Notes under the pieces: model-generated
Databases searched by the model: none
Seen by the model: only the letters and a program-made list of their open reading frames with translations
What the model was told of the DNA's origin: nothing
In this document: positions 16,863 through 24,997 of the stretch, piece by piece
How positions within the stretch are numbered: the stretch's first letter is position 1
Layout: every line of letters begins with the position of its first letter
Source of the DNA: Streptomyces virginiae
GTDB taxonomy: Bacteria; Actinomycetota; Actinomycetes; Streptomycetales; Streptomycetaceae
Assembly: GCF_000720455.1 (NCBI RefSeq)
Contig: NZ_JOAK01000006.1
Location: forward strand, 1 to 64,000
Length of the DNA stretch: 64,000 nt
Direction: 5' to 3'
Position numbers and translations under genes: made by a program

Positions 16863-16979
16863 GGACGGCAGGCTATGCGGAGCGCCTGCGGCGCCGCTTG
16901 AGCGGAGATACTCAGGTGCCGGCCGGGCCCCCTGAGTATCCGCCCCCGAATGCGGCACGGGGCGTTGACAGCCCAAAGT

Positions 16980-16999
16980 GTGAGTGGTTTATTACTCAC
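16980..16999. promoter_or_regulatory. TetR operator, site 1
   Basis: GTGAGTGGT-TT-ATTACTCAC, a 20-bp dyad (outer seven bases of each arm fully complementary) ending at the base before the TetR start codon. The same left arm and the same 9+2+9 geometry recur at 17618-17637 upstream of the MFS gene. Position implies negative autoregulation of the TetR gene. Confidence 0.75.
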
Positions 17000-17566
17000 A
17001 TGAACACGGAACGACGACGCCAACTCTCCTCGGCCGAAGAGCGCCGCGAGACCGTCCTGCGGACGGCCATCGGGGCCTTCGCGGCCCGCGGCTACTTCGG
17101 TACGACGACCACCGAGGTGGCCAAGGCCGCCGGGATCTCCCAGGCCTACGTCTACCGGCTGTTCCCGAACAAGGAGGCGCTCTTCACCGCCGTCGTCGAG
17201 CGCTGCTTCTCCCGGGTCCGGGCCAGCCTCGAAGAAGGCGCCACCCGGGCGCAGGGCAGCGACCCCGAGGCGGTTCTGCACACGATGGGCGACACGTACG
17301 CCCACCTGATCGCCGACAAGGACCTGCTCCTCGTCCTGACCCACGCCCAGGCGGCGGCCGTGTCCGAGACCGCCGTGCGCGAGGCCGTGCGCGCCGGGTA
17401 CGCCCGCATGGTTGAGTACGTGCGCGGCGCGTCGGGCGCGGCGGAGGCCGACGTCCAGCAGTTCTTCGCGACCGGCATGCTCTGCCACCTCCTGGTGTCA
17501 CTGGACGCGCACGAAGTGGACGCGCCCTGGTCCCGGACGCTCTCGGCCGGCATCCGGCACTACTAG
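17000..17566 (+). CDS. TetR family transcriptional repressor
   Basis: A 188-residue regulator. The N-terminal helix-turn-helix is at residues 24-62: AIGAFAARGYFGTTTTEVAKAAGISQAYVYRLFPNKEALF in consensus positions, with recognition helix SQAYVYRLF. The remaining all-helical part is the ligand-binding and dimer domain. It precedes a DHA2-type efflux pump, an SRPBCC gene and a carotenoid oxygenase, and matching palindromes lie before both tetR and the pump, so it very likely represses this cluster until an inducer (a pump substrate or pathway compound) binds. ATG at 17000 directly follows the operator, so the transcript may be nearly leaderless. Confidence 0.9.
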   Translation: MNTERRRQLSSAEERRETVLRTAIGAFAARGYFGTTTTEVAKAAGISQAYVYRLFPNKEALFTAVVERCFSRVRASLEEGATRAQGSDPEAVLHTMGDTYAHLIADKDLLLVLTHAQAAAVSETAVREAVRAGYARMVEYVRGASGAAEADVQQFFATGMLCHLLVSLDAHEVDAPWSRTLSAGIRHY

Positions 17567-17577
17567 CGGACCACTTC

Positions 17578-17600
17578 GGGCGGACCCACACGGTCCGCCC
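17578..17600 (+). terminator. Hairpin terminator/attenuator between tetR and MFS gene
   Basis: GGGCGGACC-CACAC-GGTCCGCCC, a perfect 9-bp stem with a 5-base loop, starting 12 bases after the TetR stop. It is followed by TCCTTTCGG and then the second operator, separating the two transcripts. Confidence 0.7.
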
Positions 17601-17617
17601 TCCTTTCGGACAAAAAA

Positions 17618-17637
17618 GTGAGTGGTCAACCACACAC
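17618..17637. promoter_or_regulatory. TetR operator, site 2 (before MFS pump)
   Basis: GTGAGTGGT-CA-ACCACACAC, 20 bp with 8 of 9 arm positions complementary, ending 12 bases before the ATG of the transporter. The left arm is identical to site 1. Confidence 0.72.
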
Positions 17638-17649
17638 AGGAGATCGCGC

Positions 17650-19146
17650 ATGTACGCCACACCGCCCGACCGACAGACCGCCCCCTCCGCGGCGACCGCC
17701 GCGGCAACCCTCGCCGCGCTGGCCGCCGCCCAGTTCGCGGTCACCCTCAGCACCTCGATCGTGAACGTCGCCCTTCCCGCCGTGCGCGACGGGATCGGAC
17801 TGTCCGACGCGGGCATGTCCTGGGTCGTCAACGCGTACGGCCTGGCCTTCGGCGCGCTGCTCCTGCTCGGCGGCCGGGCGGCCGACCTCCTGGGGCGGCG
17901 CCGCGTCCTGACGGCCGGCCTCGCGCTCTTCGCCGTGGCGGCCGTCGCCGCCGGACTGGCGAGCACCCCCTGGATGCTCGTCACCGCCCGCACGGCGCAG
18001 GGCGTCGGCGCCGCCGCGATCGCGCCCGCCGCCCTCTCCCTGGTCATGCGGCTCCATCCGCCCGGGCCCGCCCGCGCCAGGGCCCTCGGCGTCTGGGGCG
18101 CCGTCTCCGGCGCGGGCGGCGCGGCCGGGGTCCTGCTCGGGGGGATCCTCACCGAAGGCCCCGGCTGGCCCTGGGTGTTCCACGCCTCCGGCATCGGCGC
18201 CGCGGCGGTCCTGGCCGCCACGGTGCGGCTCGTACCCGCCGACCCGAAGGAGGCCACCGGGCCCCGCCCACGGCTCGACGTGGCCGGATCCCTCACCGTC
18301 ACCTCCGGCCTGGTCGCGCTCGTGTACGGGCTCACGGCCGCGGGCCGCTCCGGCTGGACCGACCCCCTCGTCCTCGGCTCCTTCGGCGCGGCGGCCGTCC
18401 TGCTGGCCCTCTTCGTACGGGTCGAACGGCGGCACCCCGCCCCGCTCCTGCCGTCGAGGCTCCTCACCCGCGGCGCCGTGGGCCCGGCCAACCTCGTCAT
18501 GGCGCTGCTCGGTGCGGTCTGGGTCGGCCTGTTCTTCTTCCTGCCCCTCTACCAGCAACAGGTCCTCGGCGCGGGCCCCTTGGAAGCGGGCCTTTCCCAA
18601 CTGCCGCTGGCCGCAGCGAACATGATCGGCTCCGGCCTGGCGCCCGTACTGTCCCGCCGCGTCGGCCCGCACCGCACCCTCCTCGCCGGGCTGGCGGTCC
18701 AGGCAGCCGGATTCCTGTGGCTGGCCCGGATCCCGGCCGACGGCACCTTCCTCGTCCACCTCCTCGGCCCCGTCCTCCTCGTCGGAGCCGGCCTCGGCGT
18801 GGCCTTCGTCCAGCTCACCGGAGCGGCCGTCAGCGGGGTGGAGCCCGCCGACGCGGGACTGGCCGGCGGCCTGGTCAACACCACCCGCCAGATCGGCGGC
18901 GCCGTCGGTCTCGCCGTACTGGGCACCCTGGCCGCCGCCCGTACCGCCGCCGCACCGCCCGGCCTGCCGCACACCGCGGCCCTGACCGAGGGCTACCGCG
19001 GCGCCTTCCTCCTCTCGGCCGCCGTCCTGGGCGTCGGGGCGGCCCTCACCCCGCTGCTCGCCCGCAGGGCCCGGCCGGTGCCGGAGACGGTCCCCGCCAC
19101 TCCCCCGGCGCCGGCCGCCCTCCGCCCGTCCTCCCGAACCCGCTGA
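17650..19146 (+). CDS. MFS transporter, DHA2-type (14 TM) drug:H+ antiporter
   Basis: A 498-residue membrane protein with 14 predicted helices. Motif A appears as LGGRAADLLGRRRVL after helix 2; motif C-like GVWGAVSGAGGAAGVLLGGIL in helix 5 is typical of antiporters; the first helix has TLSTSIVNVALPAVRDGIG, the usual DHA2 start. It exports a hydrophobic or toxic compound using the proton gradient. Directly controlled, by position, by the adjacent TetR operator. Start ATG 17650 has AGGAGA 6-11 bases upstream. It probably leads an operon with the SRPBCC and carotenoid oxygenase genes (25-base gap downstream). Confidence 0.9.
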   Translation: MYATPPDRQTAPSAATAAATLAALAAAQFAVTLSTSIVNVALPAVRDGIGLSDAGMSWVVNAYGLAFGALLLLGGRAADLLGRRRVLTAGLALFAVAAVAAGLASTPWMLVTARTAQGVGAAAIAPAALSLVMRLHPPGPARARALGVWGAVSGAGGAAGVLLGGILTEGPGWPWVFHASGIGAAAVLAATVRLVPADPKEATGPRPRLDVAGSLTVTSGLVALVYGLTAAGRSGWTDPLVLGSFGAAAVLLALFVRVERRHPAPLLPSRLLTRGAVGPANLVMALLGAVWVGLFFFLPLYQQQVLGAGPLEAGLSQLPLAAANMIGSGLAPVLSRRVGPHRTLLAGLAVQAAGFLWLARIPADGTFLVHLLGPVLLVGAGLGVAFVQLTGAAVSGVEPADAGLAGGLVNTTRQIGGAVGLAVLGTLAAARTAAAPPGLPHTAALTEGYRGAFLLSAAVLGVGAALTPLLARRARPVPETVPATPPAPAALRPSSRTR

Positions 19147-19171
19147 TCACACCGTCGAAGGAGTACCTCCC

Positions 19172-19652
19172 ATGACCACGCACCCCACCACCGTCGACAC
19201 CGGAGCCCCGGTCGTCGTCCGCGTCGAGACCACCGTGCACGCCCCGCTCGCGACCGTCTGGGGCCTGCACGGACATCGCCGCCTGGGCCGAATGGAACAC
19301 GGACGTGGAGCGGGTGGAGTACGCCGGCCCGCTGGCCCCCGGCACCGCGTTCCGCTGGCTGACCCACGGCCTCGACATCACCTCCACCGTCCACCAGGTC
19401 GTCCCCGGCGAGCGGATCGTGTGGGGCGGCCCGGCGCACGGCATCGACGGGATCCACGTCTGGACGTTCCAGGAGACGGCGCCGGGCACCGTGACGGTCC
19501 GCACCGAGGAGTCCTGGGGCGGTGCGCCCGTCGAGGCCCGCCGCACGGAGATGGAACAGGTGCTGCGGCAGTCGCTGGACGCCTGGCTCGCCGCCCTGAA
19601 GGCCCGGGCCGAGGCCGCGGCGGGCGCCTCCGCCTCCGCCGAACGGCACTGA
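19172..19652 (+). pseudogene. SRPBCC family gene interrupted by a 2-bp deletion
   Basis: The frame opens at ATG 19172 (GGAGTACCTCCC upstream) and encodes VRVETTVHAPLATVWGLH, a normal SRPBCC N-terminus. At about 19268 the sense continues in another frame as TDIAAWAEWNTDVERVEYAGPLAPG and on through ERIVWGGPAHGIDGIHVW to the TGA at 19652. CACGGAC in place of the expected CACACGGAC explains the break: one AC unit is missing. The intact protein would be about 160 residues with a polyketide-cyclase fold. It may be a true recent mutation or a sequencing error. Without the shift, the first frame stays open into the carotenoid oxygenase, which could be mis-annotated as a fusion. Confidence 0.75.
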
Positions 19653-19723
19653 CCGCACCGCGCCCCTTCACGCACCGCTTCCCGATCGTTTCGTTGCGCC
19701 GCCCGAGAGTCGAGGACCACGCC

Positions 19724-21100
19724 ATGACCAGCACCCCGAAGCCCTACCTGACCGGCCACTACACCCCCGTCACCGACGAGATCACCGCCACCGGACTCAC
19801 CGTCGAGGGCACCATCCCGCCCGAGCTGACCGGCCGCCTGATCCGCAACAGCCACAACCCGAAGCCCGGCGTCACCCCCACCCACTGGTTCAAGGGCAGC
19901 GGCATGGTCCACGGCATCCGCCTGCGTGACGGGCAGGCCGAGTGGTACCGCAACCGCTGGGTCCACACCCCCGCCCTCGACGGCGCCCCCTACATGACCG
20001 AGAAGGGCCCCGACCTCACCGCCAGCACGGCCGGCACCCACGTCATCGAACACGCCGGACGGCTCCTCGCCCTCAGCGAGGCGGCCCTGCCCTTCGAACT
20101 GACGGCGGATCTGGAGACCGTGGGAGCCTATGACTTCGGGGGCAGGCTGACCTCGGCGATGACCGCCCACCCCAAGGAGGACCCGGTCAGCGGCGAACTG
20201 CACTTCTTCGCCTCCTCCCCCTTCCCGCCGTACCTGATCCACCACGTCGCCTCCGCCGACGGGAAGGTGCTGGAGAGCCAGGAGGTACCGGGCGCGAGCG
20301 CGGCGCTCAAGCACGACTTCGCCCTCACCGAGCACTACGTGGTGTTCCTGGAGGGCTCCGTGACCTTCGACCCGGCCGAGCACTCGGGCATCCCCTACAG
20401 CTGGAACGACGAGCAGATCGCGCGCATCGGCGTCATGCCGCGCACGGCCGCCGGCGCGGGCGGCAGGGCCCGCGAGATCCGCTGGTTCGAGATCCGGCAG
20501 GGCTACGGCATGCACTTCGCCAACGCCTACGAGGACGCGTACGGGCGCATCGTCGTCGAGGGCCCGAGCGTGGGCCGGGACGGCTGGCAGCGGTCCTGGA
20601 ACTGGTGGGTCGGCGCCGAGGACCGCGGAGCCGAGCCCAACCACGGCTCGCGCAGCACCCGCTGGACGGTCGACCTGGCGGCCGGAGCCGTCAAGGAGGA
20701 GGTGACCGACGACCTCACCGTGGAGTTCCCGACCATCAACGAGGCCTTCCTCGGCATCGAACACCGCTACCAGTACGCGCTCGCCTTCCCCGACGACCTG
20801 GGGATCGCGGCCCACACGCTCGTGAAGTACGACCGCACCACCGGGGCCCGGCAGCTGCTGCCGTTCGGCGCCGGCCGGCTCCCCAGCGAGGCCGTCTTCG
20901 TACCCGCCGAGGGCGCGGGCTCCTCGCAGGAGGATGCCGGGTACCTGCTGACCGTGGTCAGCGACCTCGACGCCGACGCCTCGCAGCTGCTCGTCCTGGA
21001 CGCCTCCGACCTGACCGTCCCGCCGGTCGCCACGATCCACCTGCCGCGCCGGGTCCCGGCCATGATCCACGGCTCCTGGATCCCCGACGCCGCCGCCTGA
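19724..21100 (+). CDS. Carotenoid oxygenase (RPE65/CCD family)
   Basis: A 458-residue protein with all four iron-ligand histidine contexts of the carotenoid cleavage oxygenase beta-propeller: TAHPKEDP, LKHDFALTEHY, MHFANAYEDA and the C-terminal HGSW. WFKGSGMVHG near residue 45 is also standard. Such Fe(II) enzymes cleave double bonds of carotenoids, apocarotenoids or stilbenes with O2 in the cytoplasm or at the membrane. ATG 19724 follows GAGG at 8 bases. It lies in the TetR-controlled cluster behind a pump and an SRPBCC gene, so its substrate may be a small aromatic or isoprenoid compound rather than a pigment made here; no carotenoid synthesis genes are in the window. Confidence 0.9.
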   Translation: MTSTPKPYLTGHYTPVTDEITATGLTVEGTIPPELTGRLIRNSHNPKPGVTPTHWFKGSGMVHGIRLRDGQAEWYRNRWVHTPALDGAPYMTEKGPDLTASTAGTHVIEHAGRLLALSEAALPFELTADLETVGAYDFGGRLTSAMTAHPKEDPVSGELHFFASSPFPPYLIHHVASADGKVLESQEVPGASAALKHDFALTEHYVVFLEGSVTFDPAEHSGIPYSWNDEQIARIGVMPRTAAGAGGRAREIRWFEIRQGYGMHFANAYEDAYGRIVVEGPSVGRDGWQRSWNWWVGAEDRGAEPNHGSRSTRWTVDLAAGAVKEEVTDDLTVEFPTINEAFLGIEHRYQYALAFPDDLGIAAHTLVKYDRTTGARQLLPFGAGRLPSEAVFVPAEGAGSSQEDAGYLLTVVSDLDADASQLLVLDASDLTVPPVATIHLPRRVPAMIHGSWIPDAAA

Positions 21101-21125
21101 TCAGGCGCGTGACCGGCGATCGACC

Positions 21126-21159
21126 GGCGCCCGGGTGAGCCGCGTCTCACCTGGGCGCC
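21126..21159 (+). terminator. Terminator after carotenoid oxygenase gene
   Basis: A 14-bp stem (13 of 14 paired), GGCGCCCGGGTGAG with CTCACCTGGGCGCC, 6-base loop, 25 bases after the stop codon. No U-tract, as is usual in Streptomyces. Confidence 0.7.
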
Positions 21160-21168
21160 GCCGCTTGT

Positions 21169-21188
21169 CTATGCAACGAGTTGCATAG
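21169..21188. promoter_or_regulatory. PadR operator
   Basis: CTATGCAAC-GA-GTTGCATAG, a perfect 20-bp inverted repeat ending 12 bases before the PadR start codon. ATGCAA/TTGCAT half sites are characteristic of PadR-family operators. It must overlap the promoter or leader of padR, implying autoregulation. Confidence 0.8.
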
Positions 21189-21200
21189 CAGGATCGGGGC

Positions 21201-21773
21201 ATGGCGCTCGAACACGCGATCCTCGTCTCCCTGCTGGAGAAGCCGGGCTCCGGCTATGAGCTTGCCCGCCGGTTCGAGCGGTCGATCGGCTACTTCTGGA
21301 CCGCGACGCACCAGCAGATCTACCGCGTGCTCAAACGCATGGAGAGCGAGGGCATGCTCGCCGTCCGTACGGTCCCGCAACAGGGCCGGCCGGACAAGAA
21401 GGAGTATTCGGCCGCGGCTCCCGGCCGGGCGGCGCTCGCGCAGTGGCTGCACGAGCCGATCGAGCCGGAGAGCCTGCGGCACGACCTCGCCGTGAAGATC
21501 CGCGGGGCGGCCTTCGACGACCCGGCCTCCCTGATCCGCGAGGTGGAGCGGCACCAGCAGGCCCACCGGGACCGTCTCGCGCGCTATCTCGCCGGGGAAC
21601 TGCGTGACTTCACCGGGCCCGACGCCCCGGCACCGCTCGACGCCGGCCAGGAACTCCAGCACGTCGTGCTGCGCGGGGGGATCGCGCAGGAGCGCATGAC
21701 GATCGCCTGGCTCGACGACGTCCTGGCCACCCTCCACCGGCTGGGCCGGAGCACGCCGACCTCGACCGGCTGA
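21201..21773 (+). CDS. PadR family transcriptional regulator
   Basis: A 190-residue regulator. The N-terminal winged helix (residues 1-80) has ALEHAILVSLLEKPGSGYEL, HQQIYRVLKRMESEGML and the wing QGRPDKKEYSAAAPGRAAL, and the C-terminal helical part (90-175, REVERHQQAHRDRLARYL) is the Vir_act_alpha_C dimerisation domain. PadR proteins usually repress genes for phenolic-acid or xenobiotic handling. A perfect palindrome sits 12 bases upstream. The next gene, an acyl-CoA dehydrogenase on the same strand after 88 bases, is the likely co-regulated target. Confidence 0.92.
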   Translation: MALEHAILVSLLEKPGSGYELARRFERSIGYFWTATHQQIYRVLKRMESEGMLAVRTVPQQGRPDKKEYSAAAPGRAALAQWLHEPIEPESLRHDLAVKIRGAAFDDPASLIREVERHQQAHRDRLARYLAGELRDFTGPDAPAPLDAGQELQHVVLRGGIAQERMTIAWLDDVLATLHRLGRSTPTSTG

Positions 21774-21861
21774 GCCGCCGCGGCCCACCCCCTCGCCTCC
21801 TCTTCCTCCCTCCGCGCACCCGCGCGAACCCCGACTCCGACCCCTCGGAAGGTGATCCGCC

Positions 21862-23586
21862 ATGTCCGACCCTCTGCTGTTCCACCCGCACACCTACGAC
21901 CCGGCCCACTTCGACCCGGAGACCCGCAGGCTGCTGCGCGCGACCGTCGACTGGTTCGAGGCCCGCGGCAAGCGGCGGATCATCGAGGACTACCGCACCC
22001 GTGCCTGGCTGGCCGACTTCCTCGCCTTCTCCGCCAAGGAAGGGCTCTTCGCGACCTTCCTGACCCCGGCGGCCGCCGCCGGCGAGGACGAGCCGGACAA
22101 GCGCTGGGACACGGCACGGATCGCCGCCCTCAACGAGATCTTCGGCTTCTACGGCCTCGACTACTGGTACGCCTGGCAGGTCACCATCCTCGGCCTCGGC
22201 CCGGTCTGGCAGAGCGACAACGCCGCCGCCCACGAACGCGCCGCGCAACTCCTGTCGGAGGGTGAGGTGTTCGCCTTCGGCCTGTCCGAGAAGACCCACG
22301 GCGCCGACATCTACTCCACCGACATGCTGCTGGAGCCGGACGGCGACGGCGGCTTCCGCGCCAGCGGCTCCAAGTACTACATCGGCAACGGCAACGCCGC
22401 CGGGCTCGTCTCCGTCTTCGGCCGCCGCACCGACGTCGAGGGTCCCGACGGCTACGTCTTCTTCGCCGCCGACAGCCGCCACCCGGCGTACCGGCTCGTG
22501 AAGAACGTCGTCGACTCCTCCAAGTACGTCAGCGAGTTCCGCCTGGAGGACTACCCGGTGGCCACCGAGGACGTCCTGCACACCGGCCGCGCCGCCTTCG
22601 ACGCCGCGCTCAACACCGTCAACGTCGGCAAGTTCAACCTCTGCACCGCCTCGATCGGCATCTGCGAGCACGCGATGTACGAGGCCGTCACGCACGCGCA
22701 CAACCGGATCCTCTACGGCCGGCCCGTCACCGCCTTCCCGCACGTGCGCCGCGAGCTGGCCGACGCCTACGTCCGCCTCGTCGGGATGAAGCTGTTCAGC
22801 GACCGCGCCGTCGACTACTTCCGCTCCGCCGGACCTGACGACCGCCGTTACCTGCTCTTCAACCCGATGACCAAGATGAAGGTCACGACGGAGGGCGAGA
22901 AGGTCATCGACCTGATGTGGGACGTGATCGCCGCCAAGGGCTTCGAGAAGGACAACTACTTCGCCCAGGCGGCCGTCGAGATCCGCGGCCTGCCGAAGCT
23001 GGAAGGCACGGTCCACGTCAATCTCGCGCTGATCCTGAAGTTCATGCGCAACCACCTGCTGGAGCCGGCCGAGTACGCGCCCGTCCCGACGCGCCTCGAC
23101 GCGGCCGACGACGACTTCCTGTTCCGGCAGGGACCGGCCCGCGGTCTGGGCTCCGTACGCTTCCACGACTGGCGCCCGGCGTACGACGCCTACGCCGCCG
23201 TGCCGAACGTGGCGCGCTTCCGCGAACAGGCCGACGCCCTGGCCGAGTTCGCGGCCACCATCGCGCCCGACGAGGCGCAGGGCCGCGACCTCGACTTCCT
23301 CCTCGCCGTGGGGCAGCTGTTCGCCCTCGTCGTCCACGGACAGCTGATCCTGGAGCAGGCCCGCCTGACGGACCTGGACGAATCGGTGCTGGACGAGCTG
23401 TTCTCGGTGCTGGTGCGCGACTTCTCCCAGCACGCCGTCGAGCTGCACGGCAAGGACTCCAGCACGCCGGAGCAGCAGACGTGGGCCCTGGCCTCCGTCC
23501 GCCGCCCGGTCATCGACGAGGCCCGCTCGGCCCGCGTGTGGTCCCGCGTCGAGGCCCTCGCCGGCGCCTACGAGATGGCGCAGTAG
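21862..23586 (+). CDS. Acyl-CoA dehydrogenase family protein
   Basis: A 574-residue flavoenzyme. It has the long N-terminal helical domain, EVFAFGLSEKTHGADIYSTDM (middle beta-domain, FAD/substrate contact), ASGSKYYIGNGNAAGLVSVFGR, and the C-terminal four-helix bundle with THAHNRILYGRPVTAFPHVRREL followed by an extra C-terminal helical extension. Length near 570 places it in the larger actinobacterial ACAD group. It would oxidise the alpha-beta bond of an acyl-CoA. GGAAGGTGATCCGCC precedes the ATG. Located behind padR and near the carotenoid oxygenase, so it could degrade cleavage products or phenolic acyl-CoAs; this is inference. Confidence 0.88.
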   Translation: MSDPLLFHPHTYDPAHFDPETRRLLRATVDWFEARGKRRIIEDYRTRAWLADFLAFSAKEGLFATFLTPAAAAGEDEPDKRWDTARIAALNEIFGFYGLDYWYAWQVTILGLGPVWQSDNAAAHERAAQLLSEGEVFAFGLSEKTHGADIYSTDMLLEPDGDGGFRASGSKYYIGNGNAAGLVSVFGRRTDVEGPDGYVFFAADSRHPAYRLVKNVVDSSKYVSEFRLEDYPVATEDVLHTGRAAFDAALNTVNVGKFNLCTASIGICEHAMYEAVTHAHNRILYGRPVTAFPHVRRELADAYVRLVGMKLFSDRAVDYFRSAGPDDRRYLLFNPMTKMKVTTEGEKVIDLMWDVIAAKGFEKDNYFAQAAVEIRGLPKLEGTVHVNLALILKFMRNHLLEPAEYAPVPTRLDAADDDFLFRQGPARGLGSVRFHDWRPAYDAYAAVPNVARFREQADALAEFAATIAPDEAQGRDLDFLLAVGQLFALVVHGQLILEQARLTDLDESVLDELFSVLVRDFSQHAVELHGKDSSTPEQQTWALASVRRPVIDEARSARVWSRVEALAGAYEMAQ

Positions 23587-23594
23587 CGGCCCGT

Positions 23595-23637
23595 CCCCGG
23601 CGGCCGCCACGACAACCGTCCGTGGCGGCCGTCGGGG
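23595..23637. terminator. Bidirectional terminator between convergent genes
   Basis: A 17-bp stem (16 paired) CCCCGGCGGCCGCCACG / CGTGGCGGCCGTCGGGG with a 9-base loop, 9 bases after the acyl-CoA dehydrogenase stop and 26 before the convergent monooxygenase stop. Confidence 0.75.
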
Positions 23638-23662
23638 AGCCCGTGGGACGGGGACCTGGCGT

Positions 23663-24895
23663 TCAGCGCAGGGATTCGGCCGGCGGGCGCTCGCGGAGGG
23701 CGCCGTAGGCGATGAAGTACGCCGGGACGCGGTTCAGCCAGGGCGATTCGGTGATGAGTTCCGTCATCCGCTTGGCGCGTCGGGGGTTGCCGAAGGCGGT
23801 GCGGCCTTCGAGGAGGGGTTCGAAGACCTGGGTGTGGGCCAGCTGTTGGAGGCGCTGCGTCGCCACGGTGGTGGGCCAACGGCGGAACTGGACGCGGCGC
23901 ACGTCGTTCAGGCCCACCCTGCCGTCGCGCAGCGGGTGCACGAGGTGTCGGGCCGCGGCGACCGCGTCCTGCACGGCGAGGTTGATGCCGATGCCACCCA
24001 CCGGTGACATCGCGTGGGCGGCGTCGCCGATGCACAGCAGCCCGGGGCGGTGCCAGCGGCGCAGGCGGTCCAGTCGTACGTCGAGCAGTTTCACCTCGTC
24101 CCAGGAGGTGACGGCGTGGCTGCGGTCGGCCAGCCAGGGGGCCGCCTCCGCGAAGCGGGTCATGAATCGCTCCAGGCCTTCGGCGCGGCGCTCGGCGTCG
24201 GTGCCCTTCGGGATGAGCGCGGCGCACTGCCAGTAGTCGCCGCGGTCGATGAGCGCGGTGAAGAACCTGTCGCCCAGGCCGCCCACGAGCCCGCTGGGGT
24301 CGTGCTCATGCCGCGGCAGGCGGAACCACCAGGCGTCCATGGGGCACGGGAAGTGCTCCAGGCCGAGTTCGGGCAGCGCCCTGGCCAGTGAGCCGCGGCC
24401 GTCGCAGGCCACCGTCAGGGTGGCCCGGAGTTCGCCGGCGGCGCCGTCCGCGGTGCGGTGGCGCACGCCGTTGACGCGTCCGCCCTCGACGAGGAAGCCG
24501 GTCGCCTCGGTGTCCATGCGCAGGTGGAAGGAGGGTTCCCGGGCCGCCTCGTCGGCGAGGAGGTCGAGGAGGTCCCACTGGGGCACCATCGCGATGTAGT
24601 TGTACTTCCCGGGCAGGGCCCCGATGTTCCCGACGGTGACCAGGGACCGGTCCGGCCCGATGGGCAGCTGCACCGTGGTGACGCGGCGCTGCGGCAGCCG
24701 GGCGAAGCGTTCGGCAAGGCCGATGTCGTCCAGCAGCGACAGGGTGGTGGGGTGCACGGTGTCGCCCCGGAAGTCGCGCAGGAAGTCACCGTGCTTCTCC
24801 AGTACCGTCACCTCCACACCGGCGCGGGCCAGGAGCAGCGCCAGCACCATTCCGGCCGGGCCGCCCCCCACCACGCAGCAGGTCGTTCGCTCCAC
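23663..24895 (-). CDS. FAD-dependent monooxygenase (PHBH/UbiH fold)
   Basis: A 410-residue flavoprotein hydroxylase: N-terminal VVGGGPAGMVLALLLARAG binds FAD, a middle DG-type motif TVACDGRGSLARALP contacts FAD and NAD(P)H, and CIGDAAHAMSPVGGIGINLA is the GD motif. Substrates of this family are aromatic rings or quinones. GTG at 24895 is chosen because GGAGGG lies about 10 bases before it; several alternative GTG codons stand just upstream in the same valine run. A perfect palindrome at 24914-24931 sits just upstream of the start, suggesting repression control. Confidence 0.85.
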   Translation of the reverse strand: MERTTCCVVGGGPAGMVLALLLARAGVEVTVLEKHGDFLRDFRGDTVHPTTLSLLDDIGLAERFARLPQRRVTTVQLPIGPDRSLVTVGNIGALPGKYNYIAMVPQWDLLDLLADEAAREPSFHLRMDTEATGFLVEGGRVNGVRHRTADGAAGELRATLTVACDGRGSLARALPELGLEHFPCPMDAWWFRLPRHEHDPSGLVGGLGDRFFTALIDRGDYWQCAALIPKGTDAERRAEGLERFMTRFAEAAPWLADRSHAVTSWDEVKLLDVRLDRLRRWHRPGLLCIGDAAHAMSPVGGIGINLAVQDAVAAARHLVHPLRDGRVGLNDVRRVQFRRWPTTVATQRLQQLAHTQVFEPLLEGRTAFGNPRRAKRMTELITESPWLNRVPAYFIAYGALRERPPAESLR

Positions 24896-24913
24896 GACAA
24901 CCACTCCCTCCAC

Positions 24914-24931
24914 GGGGATCGGGCGATCCCC
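24914..24931. promoter_or_regulatory. Palindrome upstream of FAD monooxygenase
   Basis: GGGGATC-GGGC-GATCCCC, perfect 7-bp arms with a 4-base spacer, 18 bases upstream of the chosen start codon. On the minus strand TATACG 11 bases further upstream could be a -10 element. The regulator is not identified. Confidence 0.45.
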
Positions 24932-24997
24932 AGGGGACGTATACCGCACCGGCGGCGACCGCCCCGGGAGACACCCTCTGGGGGGATCACCCCGTCG

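Noticed and set aside
19172..21100. SRPBCC-carotenoid oxygenase fusion protein
   Set aside because: After codon 32 the continuous frame is Arg/His-rich noise until the oxygenase ATG; the SRPBCC sense continues in another frame with its own stop.
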